Below the pieces are notes generated by a model. The model was given only the letters and a program-made list of their open reading frames with translations. It did not search any database and had not been told where the DNA came from. 5,271 nt of DNA from Erysipelotrichia bacterium (GTDB lineage Bacteria; Bacillota_I; Bacilli_A; Erysipelotrichales; Erysipelotrichaceae), in the NCBI GenBank assembly GCA_009929095.1, contig SABF01000130.1:1-5271 (forward strand), read 5' to 3'. How positions within the stretch are numbered: the first letter of the stretch is position 1; every line of letters starts with the position of its first letter. Below are positions 1-5,084 of this stretch, piece after piece. Both the position numbers and the translations under genes were made by a program.

Positions 1-96
1 GCATTATATGTTCCCGATGACACGAATTTTCATAGATTTTCAATCCTGAGATATCTGTGTTTGAAAGAAAGTTCCTCATTATATATAGCTGAAAAG

Positions 97-109
97 GTTC
101 AATTTGAAC
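97..109. promoter_or_regulatory. 13-bp perfect palindrome, possible operator
   Basis: GTTCAA-T-TTGAAC is perfectly self-complementary around a central T. It lies just beside AT-rich promoter-like sequence. On the + strand TTGAAA (61-66) is followed after 17 bp by TATAGC (84-89), with a start predicted about where the palindrome begins. On the - strand the block at 78-83 reads TATAAT, although its -35 partner is poor. The position suits a dimeric regulator controlling a gene outside the window or a distal promoter. The function is inferred; only the symmetry is seen. Confidence 0.3.
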
Positions 110-159
110 TAATATCTGCCTGCATCCGTTCTGAAGGCCCATTCCGTGTGAATTTGATA

Positions 160-186
160 TGAATGATCCCTGACGGACCTCATTCA
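160..186. other. Bulged hairpin in the intergenic region
   Basis: TGAATGA (160-166) pairs perfectly with TCATTCA (180-186). Inside it, TCC (167-169) pairs with GGA (175-177), leaving a 5-nt loop and a 2-nt bulge. The structure begins exactly at the TGA that closes the left-edge open frame, as a terminator stem might. No run of T follows it on either strand, so it is not a canonical intrinsic terminator. It could be an RNA-stabilising stem or a regulator site, or it may be chance. Confidence 0.3.
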
Positions 187-241
187 GATAAACTGCTGAT
201 CCGCAATTCTTAAAACAGAACCAGACTTCTGAGCATTACCA

Positions 242-270
242 TTGACCAGACGATCTGTAACCACTATAGT
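242..270 (+). promoter_or_regulatory. Sigma-A type promoter of the rrf2-rclA operon
   Basis: The -35 box TTGACC (242-247) and the -10 box TATAGT (265-270) each differ from the vegetative consensus at one position and are separated by exactly 17 bp. The expected transcription start is near 277. That leaves a leader of about 20 nt in which the Shine-Dalgarno site begins almost at once. The close match to consensus suggests strong expression when no repressor is bound. Confidence 0.7.
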
Positions 271-274
271 TACA
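256..274. promoter_or_regulatory. Inverted-repeat operator over the -10 box
   Basis: TGTAAC (256-261) and GTTACA (269-274) form a perfect 6-7-6 inverted repeat. It covers the end of the spacer and the whole -10 box of the promoter. A dimer bound here would block RNA polymerase. Rrf2-family regulators bind as dimers to inverted repeats and often regulate themselves, so the Rrf2 protein encoded 22 nt downstream is the obvious ligand. Binding by that protein is inferred. Confidence 0.55.
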
Positions 275-295
275 TTAGAAAGAAGGAATGAACCG

Positions 296-724
296 ATGCC
301 TCTGAAACCAATGGATGCCGAATTTTCAGTTGCCGTTCATGCGCTGATATATCTGCTTCACACCGGAAAGATCACTTCCAGTGAAGAACTCGCAGATAAT
401 ATCTGCACCAATCCGGCAAGAGTCCGGAAAATCATGTCCAAGCTTAAAAGGACAGGATATGTGACTGCAACCAAAGGACAGAGCAGCGGCTACCTGGTCG
501 ATGAGAAAATCAGAGATCTTTCACTGAAGCAGATACTTGCAGCAATTGAGGAGCAGCCTGTCAGAGAAAAATGGCACTCCGGTGATGTTGACCGCAACTG
601 CCAGGTGTCATCAGGCATGGGTACTGTCATGGATCAGGTATATGCAGAGATGAATGATGCCTGTATGAACTGTCTTGATGCAATTACGATCGGTTCCATA
701 TTCCAGAATATCTTTCAGAAATAG
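296..724 (+). CDS. Rrf2-family winged-helix transcriptional regulator
   Basis: This encodes a 142-residue cytoplasmic DNA-binding protein of the Rrf2 family, closest in appearance to the YwnA-type branch of Bacillota. Residues about 8-67 form the winged helix: a first helix typical of the family (EFSVAVHALIYL), then a recognition region around TNPARVRKIMSKLKRTG, then a glycine-containing wing. The rest is the dimerisation helix and C-terminus. Cysteines are at 37, 102, 123 and 126. The C-x20-C-x2-C spacing differs from the Fe-S ligand pattern of IscR or NsrR, so a thiol switch is more likely than an Fe-S cluster, but this is inference. The ATG at 296 is chosen because AAGGA (283-287) lies 8 nt upstream; an earlier in-frame TTG at 242 falls in the promoter. 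The stop is 13 nt before rclA, so the two genes are very probably cotranscribed and this protein is the likely regulator of both. Confidence 0.9.
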   Translation: MPLKPMDAEFSVAVHALIYLLHTGKITSSEELADNICTNPARVRKIMSKLKRTGYVTATKGQSSGYLVDEKIRDLSLKQILAAIEEQPVREKWHSGDVDRNCQVSSGMGTVMDQVYAEMNDACMNCLDAITIGSIFQNIFQK

Positions 725-737
725 GAGAAGTGTCAAT

Positions 738-2081
738 ATGAAGTACGACGCATTGATCATCGGTTTCGGCAAAGCAGGAAAAACTCTTGCAGGTGCTTTT
801 GCCAAGCAGGGAAAGAAAGTTGCTCTTGTAGAAAAGGATTCAAACATGTATGGCGGCACATGTATCAATGTTGGCTGCATCCCGTCCAAATCTTTGGTTA
901 CCGGTGCTGCCGAGGCCTCTCTTCATCCAGAATATGACTTTGACGCAAAGAAGGAACACTATCGACTTGCAGTAGAGGAAAAGAGACGTGTTACCGGAAT
1001 GCTCAGAAAGAAGAACTATGACAAGCTGAACACGCTGGAAAACGCAGCCATCTATGATGGCACCGCACACTTTGTGTCCGCAAAGGAAGTTGAGGTGAAA
1101 CTTGCAGATGGATCCAGTCTCGCTCTTGCGGCAGATAAAATCTACATAAACACCGGTTCCGCTTCAGCACTGCCTTCCATCAGCGGAATTGAAAACAATC
1201 CGCACGTGTATACAAGCACCACACTCATGAATGAGGAGAATCTGCCAAAACAGCTGACCCTGATCGGTGCCGGATATATCGGCATGGAGTTTGCGTCCAT
1301 GTATGCTTCTTATGGATCCAAAGTAACAATACTGACCAGAGATTCTGAATTTCTGCCTAGAGAAGACAGAGATGTTGCAGATGCGATTCAGAAGATCATG
1401 GAAGCCCGCGGGATCACGATCGTGCTGAATGCAAAGATCGAGAACGTCGAAAATGATACAGTCAATTACTCAACACCCGAATCAATTTCTTCAATTAAAT
1501 CTGATGCGATTCTGATTGCGGCCGGAAGAATCCCGAATATCAAAGATCTCCAGCTGGAAAACGCCGGAATTGAATTGAATTTGCGCGGTGCGATCAAGGT
1601 CAATGAGCATTTGGAGACAAGCGTACCGGGCGTCTACGCCCTTGGTGATGTAAATGGCGGTCTGCAGTTCACCTACGTATCACTGGATGATTCCCGCATC
1701 ATTCTTTCGGATGGCGCATATACTCTGAACCACCGTCAGGCAGTACCATACAGTGTCTTCATGGATACGCCGCTGTCCAGAGTTGGCATCAGTGAAAAAG
1801 AAGCAAACGAAAAGAATATCCCCTATCGTCTCGTTAAGCTGCCAACTGCCGCCATTCCAAAGGCTCAGGTACTGAGAAAGACAGACGGCTTTCTGAAGGC
1901 ACTCATCAGCCCGGATACCGGCGAGATTCTCGGCGCTGCACTGCTCTGCCCGGAGTCCTATGAGATGATCAACCTGATCAAGCTCGCCATGGATATGCAT
2001 GCAGACTATACCGTTCTGAGAGACCGCATCTATACTCATCCAACCATGACAGAAGCATTTAACGATCTATTCTCGCTGTAA
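738..2081 (+). CDS. rclA: RclA-type flavoprotein disulfide reductase
   Basis: This 447-residue protein belongs to class I pyridine nucleotide-disulfide oxidoreductases and closely resembles E. coli RclA (about 441 residues). RclA confers resistance to hypochlorous acid and has been reported to reduce Cu(II) with NAD(P)H. Visible landmarks, in order, are the FAD-binding GFGKAG (9-14), the redox-active pair C42 and C47 in GGTCINVGCIPSK, the nucleotide-binding GAGYIGMEFASM (177-188), the second FAD motif ALGDVNGG (301-308), the RclA-like stretch GGLQFTYVSLDD (307-318), and a C-terminal dimer-interface tail with H434 and E439. The ATG at 738 is chosen because AGGAG (723-727), overlapping the regulator's stop codon, lies 10 nt upstream; an in-frame upstream start would lie inside the regulator gene. 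The gene ends with tandem stops TAA TAG just before a strong terminator. Mercuric reductase and dihydrolipoamide dehydrogenase are relatives, but the RclA-specific segments favour this call. The native substrate is not proven. Confidence 0.9.
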   Translation: MKYDALIIGFGKAGKTLAGAFAKQGKKVALVEKDSNMYGGTCINVGCIPSKSLVTGAAEASLHPEYDFDAKKEHYRLAVEEKRRVTGMLRKKNYDKLNTLENAAIYDGTAHFVSAKEVEVKLADGSSLALAADKIYINTGSASALPSISGIENNPHVYTSTTLMNEENLPKQLTLIGAGYIGMEFASMYASYGSKVTILTRDSEFLPREDRDVADAIQKIMEARGITIVLNAKIENVENDTVNYSTPESISSIKSDAILIAAGRIPNIKDLQLENAGIELNLRGAIKVNEHLETSVPGVYALGDVNGGLQFTYVSLDDSRIILSDGAYTLNHRQAVPYSVFMDTPLSRVGISEKEANEKNIPYRLVKLPTAAIPKAQVLRKTDGFLKALISPDTGEILGAALLCPESYEMINLIKLAMDMHADYTVLRDRIYTHPTMTEAFNDLFSL

Positions 2082-2098
2082 TAGTACAGAGACATCAG

Positions 2099-2122
2099 GA
2101 CAGGGCTAAGCCCTGTCTTTTT
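2099..2122 (+). terminator. Intrinsic terminator of the rrf2-rclA operon
   Basis: GACAGGGC (2099-2106) pairs perfectly with GCCCTGTC (2110-2117) around a TAA loop, followed by five T residues (2118-2122). It begins 17 nt after the rclA stop. On the opposite strand no T run follows the stem, so it is a poor terminator for the converging corA-family gene, although the hairpin could still protect that transcript's 3' end. Confidence 0.92.
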
Positions 2123-2129
2123 GATATAT

Positions 2130-2960
2130 TCAGAACCATTTCTTATATCGAAAGTACATGATCATTCCGCCGCTGACTGCTATGGACAGTACAATTACCC
2201 CAAGATATCCGTATTCCCATTCCAGTTCCGGCATATGTGAGAAGTTCATGCCATACCAGCCGACAATCAGAGTCAGCGGCATGAAAATCGTAGTGACAAC
2301 AGTAAAGATCCTCATCAGGCTATTCTGCTCAATATCAATCTGACTCTGACATGCTTCGCGCATCTGCGTTACATAATCGTGGAGATTGGCAACATCGCTG
2401 CAGAAGCGCTCCACTCGGTTATGCACAATCGAAAAGTGTCTTGCGCCGTCTTTTGAAAACAATGCATTATCATTGGCAATCAGATAATCCATAATCAGAT
2501 ACAATTCCTGATAATATCTTTTCAGTCGAAGCAGTTCCTTGCGAAAGGAAAGAATGCTGTTCAGATAATCTGATTTGGAATTCTTCAAAGCTGCTGTCTC
2601 GGAATCCGTAATCTTGATTTCAATCCTATCCAATCTTTTTGCGTCCTGAGCCAGCAATCCTACAAAGAACAGGTAAAGTGTACGTTCATTGTTATCTGAC
2701 TGTGTGAGAAGTGAACAGCACTTGTCATACGCAGTCTTCTCTTCACACAAAAAGAATAAATCCTCATCATCAATATAGATCATGATCTGGGAGGATCCTG
2801 TCTTAATATCATTGATGTTATACCACTCAAATGACATCAGATCACAGTAATCAAATCCTTCAAATGATTCTGTCAGATTTCGATTCAGATGATCCAGCAT
2901 ATTAGGCTTAAAATACGATGAATAATCATTGATCTGACTTTTATATATTACTTTTTGCAT
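2130..2960 (-). CDS. CorA-family divalent metal ion transporter
   Basis: This is a 276-residue membrane channel subunit of the CorA family, which forms pentamers that pass Mg2+ (sometimes Co2+, Ni2+ or Zn2+) into the cell. The N-terminal two thirds is the soluble cytoplasmic domain, with a long helical stretch at about 120-215. The first membrane segment (about 218-236) ends in the signature YGMNF, with GMN at 237-239. An acidic periplasmic-type loop starting MPEL follows, then a second membrane segment (about 251-270) and a basic, aromatic C-terminal tail (RYKKWF). The protein is short compared with the roughly 316 residues of enterobacterial CorA, but within range for Bacillota members. GGAGG lies 6 nt before the ATG. 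No convincing promoter is visible in the 84-nt gap after the upstream MFS gene, so readthrough from that operon is possible. Ion specificity cannot be read from the sequence. Confidence 0.9.
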   Translation of the reverse strand: MQKVIYKSQINDYSSYFKPNMLDHLNRNLTESFEGFDYCDLMSFEWYNINDIKTGSSQIMIYIDDEDLFFLCEEKTAYDKCCSLLTQSDNNERTLYLFFVGLLAQDAKRLDRIEIKITDSETAALKNSKSDYLNSILSFRKELLRLKRYYQELYLIMDYLIANDNALFSKDGARHFSIVHNRVERFCSDVANLHDYVTQMREACQSQIDIEQNSLMRIFTVVTTIFMPLTLIVGWYGMNFSHMPELEWEYGYLGVIVLSIAVSGGMIMYFRYKKWF

Positions 2961-2971
2961 TATAAGCCTCC

Positions 2972-2986
2972 ATGCAATGACTGCAT
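2972..2986. repeat. Short inverted repeat beside the corA-family SD
   Basis: ATGCA (2972-2976) and TGCAT (2982-2986) are inverted around a 5-nt loop. They lie next to the GGAGG that serves the CorA-family gene (complement at 2967-2971). The stem is only 5 bp and could be fortuitous, but its position in the leader could affect ribosome access. Confidence 0.25.
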
Positions 2987-3006
2987 CTTCTATTCAACGT
3001 TCCTTT

Positions 3007-3019
3007 TTTTCAGTGAAAA
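3007..3019. repeat. 13-bp palindrome between the MFS and corA-family genes
   Basis: TTTTCA-G-TGAAAA is a perfect palindrome around a central G, in the 84-nt gap between two leftward genes. Its single-base centre makes it a poor RNA hairpin and a better candidate for a DNA site. The neighbouring T run at 3004-3010 contributes to the match, so low complexity may explain part of it. Confidence 0.25.
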
Positions 3020-3044
3020 TTCCTCAGCAGCTGAATCAAACTGT

Positions 3045-4289
3045 CTATCTGACAGATGCATCTCTCCGCAGTATTACGATAGGGATGTAAGCAAACAATG
3101 CGATCAGACCAGAGACCAGATAAAGAATCGGCTGAATGCCGTTAGCACTGATCAGGAGAGATCCGATCTCAGGTCCGATGATCATGGGCACAAGCACCAT
3201 GAACACCATGCGCACACCTTCATATCTTCCACGGCTTTCCTGCGGTTCAAGATTCTTGAACATGGCAGTTGCGGCAACCATCATGGTCATCCATCCGCCA
3301 TACAGCAGAGCTCTTGCAATTATGATGAATACGATATTCGGAGCCAGGCCATGCAGCACAGCTCCTGACACAAACAGAATCGGAGCTATTTCCAAAGCTT
3401 TAAATCCTTTCCCGGCATCACATTTCCTGCCAGTATACACACTGGCGAATACCATAACCGGAAGTGCTGCTGCAGTCAGGAAAGTTGCCCAGGTCTTTGA
3501 GATTTTCAGAAATTGATTGGCATAGATCATTTCATAGGCAAAAGAAACCTGGAATCCGCACAAAAGAACGCAGACAGCCGTCAGGATCAGAAACATTGTC
3601 CGGTTATTCTTTATAGATTCCGACGAGAATGCTTCAGCAGCCTGCTTCAGCATACTGATTTTCCCTGCTTCCGGATTTGGCTTCAGATCTGTCGAATCTT
3701 GCAGTGCACTGCCGGCAATCAGACCAGTTAACGATACCAGAGCACCGGTTCCGATAAAGAAGACAGCATATCCCAGGTGATCCACAACTGCCCCGGCAAA
3801 AGCCAGGATAATTCCTGAGATCAGCGGAGCAATCTGCACAATGGAAGTAATCTGTCCCCGACTCCCGGTATCTGAGATATCTGTTGTCCATGCATTGAAG
3901 CAGGCATCATTAGCTGTTGAGCCAAAAAATGTCATGACACAGTCGAGGACAACTACCATTGCACATTGCAGATACACTCCCGGGAAGAACTTGCAGATAT
4001 AGAATCCTGCAGTTGTAATTCCCCAGATAACGTATCCCCACTTGATGAATGGCTTGCGTTTCCCTCTGCGGTCAGACAGTGTGCCCATCACAAAAGTCGT
4101 GATAGTCGCTGCAGCTGCACTTGCACCGTTCATAATTGCAATCGGCTGGGTATTTGCGGTTATCTCATCATACACAAACGTATTGAACCACGAATTTTCC
4201 AGTCCCCAGGCAATCTGTCCTAGCACAGCGAGTGCAATAATTATCCAGAATACATTGGAATGCATAAATGATTGCTGATGTTTGGTCAT
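3045..4289 (-). CDS. MFS transporter, substrate unknown
   Basis: This encodes a 414-residue integral membrane protein of the major facilitator superfamily, probably with 12 transmembrane helices. The hallmark motif between helices 2 and 3 is visible as MGTLSDRRGKRKPFI (68-82), with its Asp and basic residues intact. A second conserved patch, STANDACFNAWTTDISD (124-140), resembles sugar-cation symporters of the GPH/SLC45 type, which hints at a sugar or glycoside substrate; this is weak evidence. A cytoplasmic loop at about 197-230 separates the two halves. The ATG at 4287-4289 is chosen because AGAAGG (4301-4306, complement) lies 11 nt upstream. A longer in-frame start at 4364 would run 50 nt into the barstar gene and add a non-membrane N-terminus. 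The gene begins 25 nt after barstar, with no terminator between, so cotranscription is likely. A small hairpin over its stop codon (3041-3055) and a second at 3024-3034 are too weak to call a terminator. Confidence 0.88.
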   Translation of the reverse strand: MTKHQQSFMHSNVFWIIIALAVLGQIAWGLENSWFNTFVYDEITANTQPIAIMNGASAAAATITTFVMGTLSDRRGKRKPFIKWGYVIWGITTAGFYICKFFPGVYLQCAMVVVLDCVMTFFGSTANDACFNAWTTDISDTGSRGQITSIVQIAPLISGIILAFAGAVVDHLGYAVFFIGTGALVSLTGLIAGSALQDSTDLKPNPEAGKISMLKQAAEAFSSESIKNNRTMFLILTAVCVLLCGFQVSFAYEMIYANQFLKISKTWATFLTAAALPVMVFASVYTGRKCDAGKGFKALEIAPILFVSGAVLHGLAPNIVFIIIARALLYGGWMTMMVAATAMFKNLEPQESRGRYEGVRMVFMVLVPMIIGPEIGSLLISANGIQPILYLVSGLIALFAYIPIVILRRDASVR

Positions 4290-4314
4290 GAGTTTGAGTG
4301 CCTTCTTTTCTGAT

Positions 4315-4584
4315 TCAGCGAAACAGTATATGAAGATTGCGGTTATCTTCCGATGCTTTGCCAAACACCATCAGTATCTTATAGGCATATGGCTCTGCAC
4401 AGATTTTCTCCACGGATTCTTTCGTCAGAATAATCATGCATTCATCCGACACTTCTGATAAACAGTCATTGAGTGCATCTAGATTATGGCACGTTTCAGA
4501 AAACTGAAACAATCCTTCCAGATACTCATACGCAGTGTTTCTATCTTTCAGTTTATCTGCGTCCAGTTCAATTGTGCGTTTCAT
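4315..4584 (-). CDS. Barstar-family ribonuclease inhibitor
   Basis: This 89-residue cytoplasmic protein, the same length as Bacillus barstar, is predicted to bind and block the barnase-type RNase encoded just upstream, protecting the producer from its own enzyme. The core family segment NLDALNDCL (34-42) is clear, as is the C-terminal strand region LMVFGKASEDNRNLHILF. Asp36 and Asp40 match barstar Asp35 and Asp39, the residues that plug the barnase active site. Asn39 replaces barstar Trp38, Lys76 replaces Glu76, and one residue is missing in the Tyr29-Tyr30 loop, so the interface has diverged. It has no signal peptide, as expected for an intracellular inhibitor. The ATG overlaps the RNase stop as ATGA (4581-4584), and GGAG (complement of 4595-4598) lies 10 nt upstream, giving both coupling and independent initiation. 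Confidence 0.88.
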   Translation of the reverse strand: MKRTIELDADKLKDRNTAYEYLEGLFQFSETCHNLDALNDCLSEVSDECMIILTKESVEKICAEPYAYKILMVFGKASEDNRNLHILFR

Positions 4585-5084
4585 TCTGAATCATCTCCAA
4601 AGATCAGCACAAAAGTGTCATAGTGATCTTCTGTATAGTAAATATTCTGATCCGTAGACCAGACGATTCGCTTCGCTCCCCGCTTTGATGAATTCAATGT
4701 ATCTATATCGCATTCGTAGTAGATTCTGCCCTTGGCCTCCGGCAGAGTTCCCTCATAGTTGCTGTATTGATCTCCGCCTATGCACCTGCCGGGAATTGTT
4801 CGATTCAGGGCACCGCCGTTCCAGCCTTCTTTTCTGGCATCTGCCTTGGTCATATAGTTAACCGGCAAACGCCAATACGTTTCCAGATACAGAGCAACCT
4901 CTTCTTCAGAATCATAGATGCCATCTTCGGTTATCGCAGGATTCTGTGTTTCTCTGCTCGAAGAAGCTGCTGATACAGATACCGCCTCAGTCGAAATAGG
5001 AATGTTCTTTTCAGATGCCGATGCGCACCCTGAAAGCAGTGCAGCTGTCAGCAGCGACAGCAGAAGTTTTTTCAATGATTCCAT
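4581..5084 (-). CDS. Lipoprotein barnase-type guanyl-specific RNase
   Basis: This 167-residue protein is a predicted exported RNase that cleaves RNA after guanosine. Residues 1-20 are a lipoprotein signal: KK at 5-6, a Leu-rich core at 7-17 and the lipobox LSGC ending at Cys20. A Ser/Ala-rich linker follows (about 21-52), then a barnase domain (about 54-162). By alignment with Bacillus barnase, the residues kept are Lys80 (K27), Trp88 (W35), Ser108-Asn109 (S57-N58), Glu111 (E60), Glu124 (E73, general base), Arg135 (R83), Arg139 (R87), Asp145 (D93), and His154-Tyr155 (H102-Y103, general acid). The catalytic set is complete, so activity is likely. Arg59 is replaced by Tyr110, recalling the Tyr-Glu pair of RNase T1. 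The ATG is the first possible start, since an in-frame stop lies two codons upstream. It has no clear Shine-Dalgarno site and overlaps the preceding HAD gene by 13 nt, implying translation by reinitiation. Bacillus barnase is secreted free, so the membrane anchor is the unusual part. Confidence 0.9.
   Translation of the reverse strand: MESLKKLLLSLLTAALLSGCASASEKNIPISTEAVSVSAASSSRETQNPAITEDGIYDSEEEVALYLETYWRLPVNYMTKADARKEGWNGGALNRTIPGRCIGGDQYSNYEGTLPEAKGRIYYECDIDTLNSSKRGAKRIVWSTDQNIYYTEDHYDTFVLIFGDDSE

Larger units (their letters stand above)
1..241. other. Left-edge region without a convincing gene
   Basis: No gene can be supported here. A rightward frame is open from base 1 to a TGA at 160-162 (53 codons), and a leftward frame is open from an ATG at 140-142 to the window edge. 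They overlap, neither has a recognisable protein motif, the leftward one lacks a Shine-Dalgarno site, and openings of this size are expected by chance. The visible structure is an AT-rich block around 78-89, a perfect palindrome at 97-109 and a hairpin at 160-186, each listed separately. The region probably carries the end or control region of whatever lies to the left, followed by the upstream region of the Rrf2 operon. Confidence 0.5.

Noticed and set aside
2..142. Leftward open frame of 47 codons running off the left edge
   Set aside because: No SD before either possible ATG and no recognisable protein sequence.
1..162. Rightward open frame of 53 codons from the window edge to TGA
   Set aside because: No recognisable motif, several less-used codons (TTA, ATA, CTA), and a leftward frame is open over the same bases. 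An opening of this length is expected by chance in one of six frames.
242..295. Longer N-terminus for the Rrf2 regulator from TTG at 242
   Set aside because: These bases form the promoter and operator; the ATG at 296 has a proper SD and begins at the usual family N-terminus.
675..737. Longer N-terminus for the RclA homologue
   Set aside because: It lies within the regulator gene; the ATG at 738 has an SD and starts directly at the family's FAD-binding strand.
2099..2117. Bidirectional terminator also serving the corA-family gene
   Set aside because: On the - strand the stem is followed by mixed sequence rather than T residues, so only the + strand function is supported.
3024..3055. Terminator after the MFS gene
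   Set aside because: The stems CTGTC/GACAG (3041-3055) and TCAG/CTGA (3024-3034) are only 5 and 4 bp, and no adequate T run follows on the - strand.
4290..4364. Longer N-terminus for the MFS transporter
   Set aside because: It would overlap the inhibitor gene by 50 nt and the extra residues match no MFS feature; the ATG at 4287-4289 has an SD.
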